A DNA stretch of 64,000 nucleotides from Pandoraea commovens (GCF_902459615.1 NZ_CABPSA010000001.1:1302001-1366000), one strand, 5' to 3'; positions 54,860 through 63,271 are shown, counted from the stretch's first letter. A program made the numbers and translations. Notes: generated by a model from the letters alone, not told the origin.

Positions 54860-55083
54860 GTTCTCGTCACGTCCCAAACGTGACCGGGCGTAGCGGCCCA
54901 TTAGTTCTGTGTGGGCACACAGCCGCAGTGCATCGCGGCTTCGTGTGCACCCTCACGCATGCCTAATCAATGGGCAGGCCTGGGCAGGGACACCTTCGGG
55001 TGTGCCGCCTCAGAACTGCGGTCCGCTACCCCAGTCCAGTGCCTGCCCGCCCCCTCTCGTCTAACGAGGGGCAGGATTGAAAC
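54860..55083 (+). other. Hairpin-rich non-coding region, probable phage origin/packaging region
   Basis: Within the 422-bp gap 54682-55103. Four nested or serial hairpins: TCACGT/ACGTGA (54867-54883), CTGTGTG/CACACAG (54907-54922), GGGCAGGC/GCCTGCCC (54972-55048) enclosing ACACC-TTCG-GGTGT, and CTCGT/ACGAG (55053-55071). GGGCAGG occurs three times. Filamentous phages keep their ssDNA origin and packaging signal in such a region. Confidence 0.5.
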
Positions 55084-55103
55084 GGTTAGCATGAGGACAC
55101 AGC

Positions 55104-55352
55104 ATGACCCCTCTCGTATCTACTCCCAATCCGGTTCGCGACTCCCTCGACAAGTTGCACTGCCTTTCCGAACGACTCGTCGCGCTTTGCATGGTCGCGG
55201 CCAATCAAGAAAGTGCGGAAGCCATTCCCTCAGAATTCACCAGCGCATACTTCGAGCAGTTGGGCGACCTCGCTGACGAGGTTCTCGATGTCACGCAGCA
55301 GTTAGATGACGATCTGAGTTTTGCAGGAAACGCACCGCTCCTGCTTTCTTGA
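55104..55352 (+). CDS. Small acidic prophage protein, function unknown
   Basis: 82-residue predicted protein (LDKLHCLSERLVALCMVAA, then EQLGDLADEVLDVTQQLDD), helical and acidic, no signal or membrane span. GAGGA lies ahead of the ATG and a strong terminator follows the stop at 27 bp. I do not recognise the family. Confidence 0.65.
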   Translation: MTPLVSTPNPVRDSLDKLHCLSERLVALCMVAANQESAEAIPSEFTSAYFEQLGDLADEVLDVTQQLDDDLSFAGNAPLLLS

Positions 55353-55378
55353 AGTCGTTACGCTTCACTACGCACTTG

Positions 55379-55410
55379 ATGCCTCTCATTGCGAGAGGCA
55401 TTTTGTTTTC
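55379..55410 (+). terminator. Rho-independent terminator after the 82-residue gene
   Basis: ATGCCTCTC / GAGAGGCAT with a 5-nt loop, then TTTTGTTTT. Confidence 0.85.
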
Positions 55411-55494
55411 TGCGCCGACAAATGCGGCACGATGCGCTGCCGCCCCACGAACGCAACAGCAACCGAATAGCGGTCCCGAGGGTTCGCGATACTT

Positions 55495-55704
55495 CTAACC
55501 CGCAGTTTGCCAGGAGCCGATGAACGATCTTGCTGTTTTCCTTAGCGGCTCAACCGCGTAGAACGCTGATGGGATGAAGTACCAAGCAGCGTTCGCCGTA
55601 CACCTTCCAACGTAAAGCGACGACATCAAGTAGAACAACTTCCAGTCGCCCCCAGCACCGAATCGGCATAGCACACCGCAACGCGATGTTGGGGACACTT
55701 TCAT
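55495..55704 (-). CDS. Doubtful small protein
   Basis: 69-residue frame 57 bp downstream of the repressor on the same strand. No SD, no recognised motif, mixed hydrophobic and aromatic composition. May be a second gene of the repressor operon or chance. Otherwise 55411-55760 holds nothing I can name. Confidence 0.25.
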   Translation of the reverse strand: MKVSPTSRCGVLCRFGAGGDWKLFYLMSSLYVGRCTANAAWYFIPSAFYAVEPLRKTARSFIGSWQTAG

Positions 55705-55760
55705 GAAACGTCAACGCGGCTCACGCCGCTGCATCCAACGGTTTAGCACCTTGGCTGCGA

Positions 55761-56039
55761 CTACCCAGCCTTCCGATGATTGTTTAAGTCCCGAGCCATC
55801 TGCTCCAGCGCGGGCGAGATGTGCCCGCTGGCCTCGTCAGTTTGTCCCGTCATCAACCAGTACGCAAACTGAGGCCAGACTTTTCCAATTGCTTCAAACA
55901 TTTCGGAAGTCGGTCGCTGAAGATCGCGGGCGACGTTCTGCCATCGCTTCGACGGAACACCCGTGAAGTCCTCCATGTCCCGCCAACATCGGTCAGGGGC
56001 GGTGACATGCGCGATCAACTCGCAGATACGTTCACGCAT
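55761..56039 (-). CDS. Prophage repressor-like regulator
   Basis: 92-residue protein (MRERICELIAHV...KVWPQFAYWLMTGQTDEASG region), paralogue of the gene at 48715. It lies divergent from the phage structural/replication operon, the usual place for the repressor of filamentous prophages. Two palindromes in the 117-bp divergent gap are candidate operators. DNA binding is inferred from position and size. Confidence 0.7.
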   Translation of the reverse strand: MRERICELIAHVTAPDRCWRDMEDFTGVPSKRWQNVARDLQRPTSEMFEAIGKVWPQFAYWLMTGQTDEASGHISPALEQMARDLNNHRKAG

Positions 56040-56060
56040 ATCGGAATTTCCCCAAATACG

Positions 56061-56108
56061 TTTCAGACATGAAAACCTACACTTTAGACGTGTCTAGTTC
56101 ATAGACAT
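56061..56108 (+). promoter_or_regulatory. Palindromic operators between repressor and ssb
   Basis: TTTCA-gaca-TGAAA (56061-56074) and TAGAC-gt-GTCTA (56085-56096), followed by a further TAGACAT. They sit between the divergent repressor and phage operon. Confidence 0.5.
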
Positions 56109-56156
56109 CGGTAGCACGGCCCACGTGCCTACCGTTCACTCGCAAGCGGAGACCTT

Positions 56157-56465
56157 ATGACCAGCAAGCAAAAGCTCATCATCATCGACGTCACGCGACT
56201 CGAAGGCATCTCAAGCAAGACCGGCCGTCCATACGACATGCGCACCGCACAGTGCGTGCTCTACCAATCGACAAGCGAAGGCGATCAAGCCGTCGTTGGG
56301 CGCGTCATGCTGCCCGACGGTCTCAAAGAAACGACCAAAGGCGAATACCTCGCAGAATTCGCCTTCACACAGTCGATGGATGGTCACCTAGTGCCGCGCA
56401 TTGTAGCGCTGCACCCCTACGCAAGTAATACACGCCCCACCGCTTCCAGCAAGGCAACCGCGTGA
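56157..56465 (+). CDS. Phage ssDNA-binding protein (pV-like)
   Basis: 102-residue protein. KLIIIDVTRLEGISSKTGRP, an internal MLPDGLKETTKGEYLAEF and the closing DGHLVPRIVALHPY fit the OB-fold gene-V-type ssDNA-binding proteins that coat progeny strands of filamentous phages. GGAG precedes the ATG. First gene of the phage structural operon. Confidence 0.7.
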   Translation: MTSKQKLIIIDVTRLEGISSKTGRPYDMRTAQCVLYQSTSEGDQAVVGRVMLPDGLKETTKGEYLAEFAFTQSMDGHLVPRIVALHPYASNTRPTASSKATA

Positions 56466-56586
56466 AGTTGTTCAGATCGCGCTGCGCCTTCGCATAGACG
56501 AGCGCTCCTCGCCTCACACATCCGGCCCCCCGCCAGATTTTTCACACCTTCATAACGCTTCGCCGTGATGGATATCGGGGGTTGCG

Positions 56587-56892
56587 ATGTTTCAGCAGTT
56601 GTCACACAGCCGACTCGGCGGTTCATGCCCAGCACGCCGCAAATCAAGGCGTCTGCGACGCTCTCGTCCGACTTTGCGTCGGTCGTTGCGAAAGATGCGC
56701 CTCAAGTTGCCGCTTCGACGTCTGATCGGGTTTGGGAGGGGCATCGTTTGGACGCGTCCGAACGGCGATCAATTTTTATGCAAGACCCCGCGCTCGCTCG
56801 TGGCCCGAATCTTGGGCTACGACGGCTATATGCGTTCCGCGCCGGTTCACTCAGCTACGCGCAAGCGGCGCAGCCGCAAGGCCTACGCATGA
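56587..56892 (+). CDS. Arg-rich basic small protein of the prophage
   Basis: 101-residue, very basic protein (first 45 residues about one third Arg/Lys: RRKSRRLRRSRPTLRRSLRK). Its TGA overlaps the ATG of the next gene (ATGA at 56889-56892), which supports real translation. GGGG lies ahead of the ATG. May bind nucleic acid; no family recognised. Confidence 0.55.
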   Translation: MFQQLSHSRLGGSCPARRKSRRLRRSRPTLRRSLRKMRLKLPLRRLIGFGRGIVWTRPNGDQFLCKTPRSLVARILGYDGYMRSAPVHSATRKRRSRKAYA

Positions 56893-57164
56893 CAAGCCAC
56901 AGCATCCGTGTGCTTGCCTGCAAGCCCGCTCATTCGCCAGACACGGCAACTGCAATTGGCCGCGAACTCTGCCCTCCCAAGAACGGGCAGCAGTTCGCGA
57001 TGGTCTCCGTCGATCCGACGACGGGTTTCAATCACATGCCCGCCACCTCTCTCGACGCAAGCCAATTGGCGGGCTTCTGGACATTGGCATTCACAACCGT
57101 CGTCGGACTTTGGTTCGTGAGTGCCCATGTAGGCGCACTGCTCGGTTTCATCCGCCGAGGGTGA
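56889..57164 (+). CDS. Small protein with C-terminal membrane helix, minor-coat-like
   Basis: 91-residue protein with a soluble N-terminus and one membrane helix near residues 62-87 (LAGFWTLAFTTVVGLWFVSA), ending in IRRG. Such proteins precede the major coat gene in filamentous phages as minor coat proteins. Coupled to the upstream gene by an ATGA overlap. Confidence 0.65.
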   Translation: MTSHSIRVLACKPAHSPDTATAIGRELCPPKNGQQFAMVSVDPTTGFNHMPATSLDASQLAGFWTLAFTTVVGLWFVSAHVGALLGFIRRG

Positions 57165-57211
57165 GCCAGCGCGCCGGGCGCTTCCCGGCATTTCAACTTG
57201 AGGAAACACCT

Positions 57212-57457
57212 ATGAAGAAGGCACTTCAACGACTCCAATCGATCAGCGCGCAAGCAAGCATCGGCGTCGCCCTGGCTACTGCATCCTGCTTTGCTAATGC
57301 AGCGGGAGAGGCCTCTGGCCCGGACCTTTCCTCGCTGACGTCCGGCATCAGCATGGGTTCGACGTCCACTGCAATCCTTGCCGTCGCATTGGCACTGGCC
57401 ACGGTGTACGGCACGCTGCGCGGCGCGAAGATCGTCCTCTCAGTAATCAAGGGGTAA
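57212..57457 (+). CDS. Major coat protein (pVIII-like)
   Basis: 81-residue precursor. Signal peptide of about 32 residues ends in SCFANA, and the mature part (AGEASGPDLSSLTSGISMGS, then a hydrophobic helix and a basic end LRGAKIVLSVIKG) has the acid-hydrophobic-basic layout of filamentous phage coat proteins. GAGGA precedes the ATG and a hairpin follows. Confidence 0.88.
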   Translation: MKKALQRLQSISAQASIGVALATASCFANAAGEASGPDLSSLTSGISMGSTSTAILAVALALATVYGTLRGAKIVLSVIKG

Positions 57458-57468
57458 GCACCACGTGA

Positions 57469-57505
57469 GGCCGAGCGTCCTAGCGCGCGTGTCGGATGCT
57501 CGGCC
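57469..57505 (+). terminator. Hairpin after the major coat gene
   Basis: GGCCGAGC / GCTCGGCC, 8-bp stem, 21-nt loop, no T-run. Filamentous phages commonly have a partial terminator here that lifts coat over downstream expression. Confidence 0.5.
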
Positions 57506-57553
57506 GTGAATTGCTGCGCATTGCATCACTTGCAACGGACAACGCTAAACAAC

Positions 57554-57640
57554 ATGCCATCGCAAGAACTGTGGGATCTGGCTTTCTTCATTTGGGGAAT
57601 CGTATGCGGATGGGCTGTCGTACAAGGTTTGAGGGGATGA
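57554..57640 (+). CDS. 28-residue hydrophobic minor coat protein (pVII/pIX-like)
   Basis: MPSQELWDLAFFIWGIVCGW, then AVVQGLRG: a short acidic head, one membrane helix and a basic end, the layout of pVII and pIX tip proteins. Its TGA overlaps the ATG of the adhesin gene (ATGA at 57637-57640), so the two are translationally coupled. The SD is weak. Confidence 0.65.
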   Translation: MPSQELWDLAFFIWGIVCGWAVVQGLRG

Positions 57641-59304
57641 CGATGCCGCGAACGATAGTCGCGCTCGCTCTCCTGACGCTTCTTTCACAGCAACCCGTCG
57701 CGGCACAAGCGCTCCCTGTCGCCAACTTCGCGATGAATCGCGCAATAGCCGGGGTCATTACGCGCATTGCCGCTTCCCGAGGTTTTGCTGCCAACGATGC
57801 TCGCGTCATCGCCACTCTGGAAACCATCTCCGCAAACAGCACGGCACTTAATGTGGTCTCGACAGCCGCCGGTGTTGGTATGTCGCTCGCAGGTGCTCCG
57901 GTCTGGCTAACGATCCTCGTGGGACTCGGTATCGGTGGCATGGGCACTCAGTTGATTGCAACACTAGGGGCCTCCGAAGTCGCCATCGGGCAGACTTACG
58001 ATGGCTCCATCGCAGTGGTAAGCAAAGTTCCGCAGAAAAACCCCGTCACGTTGCCGCCTTACCCCGGAGTTGAAACCTCCCCCACCGGCGAACCACTTTT
58101 CGAGCGCCTGAGACGCCTCCGTGCGCACGTCTATCGAACGGCCGGATGCTCGCCCGAGCGTACACAGGTGGCATGCCACCAGTTTCCACTAGCCCCGTCG
58201 GTGTCCACCGGTATCTCTGTCGAATATTCAGAGCACGCCATCCGCATCCCGCTTAACTCAATCGCAGAGCTAGAAGAACTGCGGACGCGTTGGGAGTTCG
58301 GTCCAGGCGATCCAGACCCGCAGTTGCGAATCATCGAGACGTTTGACGCCGATGGCGAATTCGCGGGTTTCGCTGAACGCATGTGGACCAACAAGCATCT
58401 CTTTTGCCGGAACGCTCCGCCCTCCTGCCTCGAAAAATACGAGTGGGTCACGCTACAGCTCAATCCGGATGTGTTCCGCATTACCCGCGACGCCTTTCGG
58501 GGCTTGAATCGGGTCAGAACGGCGAAGGTGTATCCCAATCTGGATGCGGCAGTTGCAGACATGAACAGCAACATCCTGAAAATGCCCATCAGCCCCAAGA
58601 CGCTTGCCGAGATCATCGATGAGTCTTGGCAGCAGGCAGCGGAAACGGCCAACTACGTGGGGCTGCCCTACCGGGACACGGAGCCAGTCACTGAGGAAGA
58701 GGTTGAAGTCTGGATCAAACGGAATCCACGCAAAGTCCCTTACATCGGGGATGTGATCGAACCCGCCAATCCGCCGGACGATAAGAAAGTACCGATATCA
58801 CCGCGCATCCGACCAAGACAAGATCCGAACCCACAGATAGACCCGGAAACCGATCCGCAAGTACGGCCTAAGCCCGTGACAGAACCGAATCCGGACAAGG
58901 CGAATGATCCCGACGAAGCGACAGATCCAAGCAAGAACCGCGATAAGAACACCGACGGCGTGCAGGACGTCAACGTCATCAATCGTCCAACTGTCGACAT
59001 CGGCAATCGGGTCAAGGTTGAAGTCGAGTTGGGTGATGTGCCAGCAGTCGCTCCGCCGAAACTGGAAGAACCGCCCACCGCAAAAATGATTCTCGACCCA
59101 TTGGTCGGCCTCACGTCCGATTTCAACTCATGGACGATGCCGTCACACGGTGGGAGCTGCCCGCGCACGACGCTTAATGTCTTCGATCACTCGATCCCAA
59201 TCGACGCGCACTGCGAGATTGCGGAACGCATCGGACCACAACTCCGCCAGGTCATGCTTGCTGCGTTCGCAGTCATGGCGCTTCTAATTATTTTGTCTGC
59301 CTGA
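57637..59304 (+). CDS. pIII/TspB-like phage adsorption protein
   Basis: 555-residue virion tip protein. Signal peptide TIVALALLTLLSQQPVAAQ; a hydrophobic stretch near residues 88-110; Cys pairs (AGCSPERTQVACHQF, FCRNAPPSCLEK, and CPRT...HCEIAE); a Pro/Asp/Lys-rich linker at about 400-475 (DPETDPQVRPKPVTEPNPD); and a C-terminal membrane anchor (MLAAFAVMALLIILSA). The linker and anchor recall TspB of Neisseria filamentous phages. ATG 57637 follows AGGGG and overlaps the gene before. Confidence 0.78.
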   Translation: MTMPRTIVALALLTLLSQQPVAAQALPVANFAMNRAIAGVITRIAASRGFAANDARVIATLETISANSTALNVVSTAAGVGMSLAGAPVWLTILVGLGIGGMGTQLIATLGASEVAIGQTYDGSIAVVSKVPQKNPVTLPPYPGVETSPTGEPLFERLRRLRAHVYRTAGCSPERTQVACHQFPLAPSVSTGISVEYSEHAIRIPLNSIAELEELRTRWEFGPGDPDPQLRIIETFDADGEFAGFAERMWTNKHLFCRNAPPSCLEKYEWVTLQLNPDVFRITRDAFRGLNRVRTAKVYPNLDAAVADMNSNILKMPISPKTLAEIIDESWQQAAETANYVGLPYRDTEPVTEEEVEVWIKRNPRKVPYIGDVIEPANPPDDKKVPISPRIRPRQDPNPQIDPETDPQVRPKPVTEPNPDKANDPDEATDPSKNRDKNTDGVQDVNVINRPTVDIGNRVKVEVELGDVPAVAPPKLEEPPTAKMILDPLVGLTSDFNSWTMPSHGGSCPRTTLNVFDHSIPIDAHCEIAERIGPQLRQVMLAAFAVMALLIILSA

Positions 59305-59311
59305 GGTCGCT

Positions 59312-59611
59312 ATGTCGTTATTCACCATCATCGGCTTCGCGCTGAACGCCCTACTCGGTTTCATGTTCCGTTCGTCGGTTGTGAAGTGGGCAACATTCTT
59401 CGCGCTCTGGTACGTCGTCACCGAACTCGTCGCGGCCATCAAGTCGAGCAGCTTCTTCCCGAAGGTCTCCACGCTCAACGAGGCTTTCTCAGGCATCCCT
59501 AATGGCGTCTGGTACTGGCTCGATCTATTCGCCGCCTCGGAAGGCGTTCCGATGGTCATTAGCTCCGTCGCGGCGCGCTTCTTAATTCGGCGACTGCCGA
59601 TCATCGGGTAA
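59312..59611 (+). CDS. pVI-like assembly protein (DUF2523 type)
   Basis: 99-residue membrane protein with two or three hydrophobic segments (IIGFALNALLGFMF, TFFALWYVVTELVAAI, and a C-terminal segment). Size, position between adhesin and Zot, and layout fit DUF2523 minor coat proteins. GAGG precedes the ATG. Confidence 0.75.
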   Translation: MSLFTIIGFALNALLGFMFRSSVVKWATFFALWYVVTELVAAIKSSSFFPKVSTLNEAFSGIPNGVWYWLDLFAASEGVPMVISSVAARFLIRRLPIIG

Positions 59612-59616
59612 GCGCT

Positions 59617-60675
59617 ATGGCAATCAACGCGTACACAGGCCTTATGGGGTCGGGGAAAAGCTATGAAGTGGTCGGCAATGTCATCGTGCCAGCCGTGTTG
59701 GCTGGTCGTCGCGTAGTGACCAACATTGACGGTATCAACTCGGACGCCATTCTCGCCTACTGCATAGACGTCAAGAAGGCTGAGCCGGAGAGCTTGGGGC
59801 CGGTGATTTCGATTTCAAATTCGGACGTTCTCAAAGACGACTTCTTTCCCGACGAGACGAGGCCAGACGTTGAGTCAATGGTCAGACCGGGTGATCTGGT
59901 GGCAATAGATGAGGCGTGGGAGTTCTGGTCCGTCTCGCACAAGATCAGCCCGGGACATATGCGCTTCTTCCGTATGCACAGGCATTACGTCCACCCAGAC
60001 ACAGGACTGTCCTGCGATGTCGCATTGATGATCCAGTCCATCACGGATCTCCATCGGCAACTGCGCTCAGTGATTGAAGTCACGTTCGTCACGAAGAAAC
60101 TGAAGGAATTGGGACTGGGCAATCGCTATCGCCTTGAGATGTTTGGTGGTAGCAGACTTACCAAAGCTGCGCGGCTCGGCAGCAGCACCATGACGTACGA
60201 CAAGGCGGTCTTCCCTCTGTATCAATCCTATGCAGGCGGCAAAGGGAAAGAGCGCGCGATAGATGCTCGTCAGAACATGCTGCGAAGCCCGAAGCTATGG
60301 ATGACAGCCGCCTTCTTCCTGTGCTGCTGGATCGGCATCGGCGTATTTCTTTGGCGGTTCTTTCATCCGAAAACTGAGGAGCCGCTTACCAACACGGCTA
60401 GCCCAGATGCCACGCCATCGGCCCCTGCAGGCACGCCATTGGAGTACACACCCCGCCTGCCGTCGTTCAGCGAGCGATGGAGGGTCACAGGACAGTATTC
60501 GGTCGCGGGCATGCGCTATGTCGTGCTCAGCGACAACACCGGGCGGCTACGCGTCGAATCTCCACTGGTGTTCCGAAATAGCGGTCTCGCGATCGTCGGT
60601 GAAGTCGATGGCCAAGTGGTCACCACGTGGTCCGGTCAGAAGCCCTCGTCTCGCCTGTTCGGAGAGACGCAATGA
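59617..60675 (+). CDS. zot: Zot / pI-type phage assembly ATPase
   Basis: 352-residue inner-membrane motor for extrusion of the phage. Walker A GLMGSGKS at 8-15, Walker B DLVAIDE at 93-99, one membrane helix at about 228-249, then a periplasmic tail. Family length is normal. Its TGA overlaps the secretin ATG by 4 bp. Confidence 0.9.
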   Translation: MAINAYTGLMGSGKSYEVVGNVIVPAVLAGRRVVTNIDGINSDAILAYCIDVKKAEPESLGPVISISNSDVLKDDFFPDETRPDVESMVRPGDLVAIDEAWEFWSVSHKISPGHMRFFRMHRHYVHPDTGLSCDVALMIQSITDLHRQLRSVIEVTFVTKKLKELGLGNRYRLEMFGGSRLTKAARLGSSTMTYDKAVFPLYQSYAGGKGKERAIDARQNMLRSPKLWMTAAFFLCCWIGIGVFLWRFFHPKTEEPLTNTASPDATPSAPAGTPLEYTPRLPSFSERWRVTGQYSVAGMRYVVLSDNTGRLRVESPLVFRNSGLAIVGEVDGQVVTTWSGQKPSSRLFGETQ

Positions 60676-62336
60676 AACCAATCATCGTTGCAGCTTTACT
60701 GATTGGCGCTGCCCAGACTTTCGCGGACGAACTTCGTATGGTGCCCGCACCAATCGACTACAGGGGGCCAGCGCTTCACGATGACGGTCCGGAGGTCTGG
60801 GACAACGTCGAGCGCCGCCCGCATCCGTCGGGGAGAGTCAGGAAGACACCAACGCTAAGCCGCATCAACCGCGTGTCAGCCGGGGATTTTGATTTTCAGT
60901 TCGTCAATGTCGGGCAGCTCGTCTCGCTGCTGTACAGCGAAGTCATCAAGACACCCTACGTCATTGCCCCGGACGTCCTCAACGACCAGCGAACGGTCTC
61001 CGTCAGGTTCGATGCGAAGCGCGGAAACCTGCGCCAGTTCCTCGCGACCATCCTGGACTCTCTCGGATTCGGGATCGAACAACGACACGGTATCGACTTC
61101 GTATCAAAGCGATCAAGCGTCGACGACTTGGCAGAGCTTCGAGCCACTTACGTTTATCGCCCACAGTACCGCGACTCCTCCTATCTCGCGAATCTTGTGA
61201 GGCCAGTATTTCGAGGCCAGTTCACGATGAACCGTGAAGTGACCGCGCCGCCTGACAGTCGAGCAGGCGGCAACATTCCCGACGGGTCCGCAGCAATGCT
61301 CATTGACCAGAAAGGCGACACGCTCGTCTTCCGTGGAACGCGGGCCGAAATCGTCACGCTTCAAGGCCTGTTGCCCCAAGTCGATACCCCGGTGGGTGAG
61401 GTCGCCGTGCGTGCTACGGCGTATGAAGTCACGCAATCTACAGAGCATGGCTCTGCGTTCCAGCTCGCCTTGGATCTGCTGTCGAAAGGTTTGGGGCTGT
61501 CGATCCAAATGAGCGGAGAGAAGCTCAGCAATGCCGTTCGGATTCGAGCTGGCGACGTTGACACGGTTTTCTCCGCCCTATCGAAAGACACACGATTTCA
61601 GGTCATCAACAGCCCAAATCTGCGCATTCGTTCCGGCGCACGCGGCAAGCTCACCGTGGGGCAAAAGGTGCCTGTCCTCAAATCAGTGTCCTACCCTCGC
61701 GGCGGCGGTGAACCGGTCCAGTCGGTGGAATACCACTCGTCCGGGGTCATTTTCGAGCTAAGACCGACGGTAAAGGACTGTGTTATCGATCTGCACGTCT
61801 CGCAGCAAATCAGCGACTTCGTGAAGACGACAACGGGCGTCAACAAGTCACCAACGCTGAACACGCGGGAAGTGAGTACGGAAATCAGCACTCAGGACGG
61901 CGACGTCATCCTCATTGGTGGACTTACGACCAACAAGGCATCAGACAACGCTACCGGCCTAGCTTTCCTACCCAGATTCCTCGACAGCCGCTCCGACACA
62001 TCCTCAAACACGGAAATCCTCCTTGTCCTCCAGGTGGAGCGCGTCAGACCGTCTAGCGTCGGGAGTGTCGGCGCGGATGCCGAAGCCAAGGCGCACGGAC
62101 GCGACTGCAACGTCCGGGCCGTTGACGCGCGACTCAGCGCGGCTCGCGCGGCCGAGCAGCGGGTAGCACCACTGCCGTCAGCCGAAGCGCTTCCGCCTAC
62201 CACACATCCCCTCATTGAAGACCGCCCTTCCGCCCTTGCTGGCAACGTGGCGGCGCGTGATGAAGAAGGGACGCTTCGCGCGACCACCGCCGCCCGCAGG
62301 GTCGAGGACGGCGGGGGCGCGCGAAGCGCGCCCTAA
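60672..62336 (+). CDS. Phage secretin (pIV-like)
   Basis: 554-residue outer-membrane channel for phage exit. Signal peptide MKPIIVAALLIGAAQTFA; N-domains at about 60-230; the secretin domain about 290-455 (VGQKVPVLKSVSYP, SGVIFELRPTV, DGDVILIGGLTT). After residue 455 a further 100 residues are Ala/Arg-rich and low-complexity. Carrying its own secretin means the phage need not borrow a host one. Confidence 0.88.
   Translation: MKPIIVAALLIGAAQTFADELRMVPAPIDYRGPALHDDGPEVWDNVERRPHPSGRVRKTPTLSRINRVSAGDFDFQFVNVGQLVSLLYSEVIKTPYVIAPDVLNDQRTVSVRFDAKRGNLRQFLATILDSLGFGIEQRHGIDFVSKRSSVDDLAELRATYVYRPQYRDSSYLANLVRPVFRGQFTMNREVTAPPDSRAGGNIPDGSAAMLIDQKGDTLVFRGTRAEIVTLQGLLPQVDTPVGEVAVRATAYEVTQSTEHGSAFQLALDLLSKGLGLSIQMSGEKLSNAVRIRAGDVDTVFSALSKDTRFQVINSPNLRIRSGARGKLTVGQKVPVLKSVSYPRGGGEPVQSVEYHSSGVIFELRPTVKDCVIDLHVSQQISDFVKTTTGVNKSPTLNTREVSTEISTQDGDVILIGGLTTNKASDNATGLAFLPRFLDSRSDTSSNTEILLVLQVERVRPSSVGSVGADAEAKAHGRDCNVRAVDARLSAARAAEQRVAPLPSAEALPPTTHPLIEDRPSALAGNVAARDEEGTLRATTAARRVEDGGGARSAP
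62315..62333 (+). terminator. Hairpin at the secretin stop codon
   Basis: GGGCGCGC GAA GCGCGCCC directly before the TAA. No T-run; may be an attenuator or stabiliser. Confidence 0.4.
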
Positions 62337-62416
62337 ATTTATATCCGTAACACTCAACGTCAAAGGAGGTAGCAAAGCCTACGCAATCGAGGCACGAACA
62401 CATCTGAGTCCGGATG

Positions 62417-62447
62417 AAAAAATGCCCCGGCAGAAATACACCGGGGC
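62417..62447 (-). terminator. Minus-strand terminator ahead of rep
   Basis: GCCCCGG / CCGGGGC stem with a 10-nt loop and six T on the minus strand. Conserved in the relic copy at 49189. Confidence 0.65.
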
Positions 62448-62490
62448 CAAGACTTTCTCCGCAATGACACATGACAGAGGAGGATCTGCC

Positions 62491-63270
62491 ATGCAGGAAC
62501 CAATTCTAGGGAACGATGCCGCCTTCCGGAGGGAGTGGCTTGTAAGAGGGCGGAATTTTGGAGCGGGTCAGGTGGAGGTCACAGTCACCCGATTCGACCG
62601 CTACATGGGCGCTCAAGCGCTTCACGCGATGCCGAGAGCGAAGCGCGGCGAATCTGAAAATTCGGAAGATAACCAAATTGCGGCAGCCCAACGAGCCAAG
62701 CGACAGGTCAGATTGCGTTGTAAGGCAATCGGGGCTGATCGCATGATCACATTGACCTACCGCGAGAACATGCAGGACAAGGAGCGCCTCAAGCGCCACT
62801 TCGACGCATTGCGCCGTCGCTTGAACAAGATTCAGGACTTCCAGTATGTGGCCGTCCCGGAACGTCAGAAGCGTGGCGCGTGGCATCTGCACATCGCGGT
62901 GAAGGGACGACAGAACTACCGCGTGCTACGTGCGATTTGGATATCCATCGTTGGAGAGGACAATGGCAACGTCAACGTCCGGAATCCGTTTCGGCGGAAC
63001 GGACAGCAGCACAAGCTCGCCGCCTATCTCGGCAAGTACCTCACCAAGGACTTCGCAGAGCACAAAATGAACGAGAAGCGCTATTGGTCGAGTCGCGGCA
63101 TCGCGATCCCCGAGCGCCACCCCATCGACCACATCTTGAGCGATGACCCGGTAAAAGCCATCGTGACGGCGTTTGAGGCGGCTCAAGAGGTCGGCGCGAA
63201 GTTGGACAACTGCCAAGCATTTTGGAATCAGGGGCTGGGGTGCTCTTGGCTTGCTACGAAGGAAAACTAA
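62491..63270 (+). CDS. Rolling-circle replication initiator (G2P/RstA-like Rep)
   Basis: 259-residue Rep that nicks the plus strand. Motif I MITLTYREN near 85-93, HUH motif WHLHIAVKG with H132 and H134, motif III YLGKYLTK with Tyr 179 and Tyr 183 as nucleophile candidates. ATG 62491 has a perfect AGGAGG 7 bp ahead and fits the relic copy; upstream in-frame ATGs (for example 62422) lie within the minus-strand hairpin. Rep is last in the integrated order, expected when a circular genome opens at a site downstream of rep. Confidence 0.85.
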   Translation: MQEPILGNDAAFRREWLVRGRNFGAGQVEVTVTRFDRYMGAQALHAMPRAKRGESENSEDNQIAAAQRAKRQVRLRCKAIGADRMITLTYRENMQDKERLKRHFDALRRRLNKIQDFQYVAVPERQKRGAWHLHIAVKGRQNYRVLRAIWISIVGEDNGNVNVRNPFRRNGQQHKLAAYLGKYLTKDFAEHKMNEKRYWSSRGIAIPERHPIDHILSDDPVKAIVTAFEAAQEVGAKLDNCQAFWNQGLGCSWLATKEN

Positions 63271-63271
63271 G

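Noticed and set aside
54620-54901. Minus-strand frame of 93 codons overlapping the abiEii end
   Set aside because: It overlaps the toxin gene, lacks an SD and covers part of the hairpin region; no motif.
55060-55090. GATTGAAAC-like sequence recalling a CRISPR repeat end
   Set aside because: Occurs once; no repeat-spacer pattern is present anywhere in the window.
55703-55966. Plus-strand frame of 87 codons
   Set aside because: Antisense to the prophage repressor, Arg/Ser/Pro-rich, no motif.
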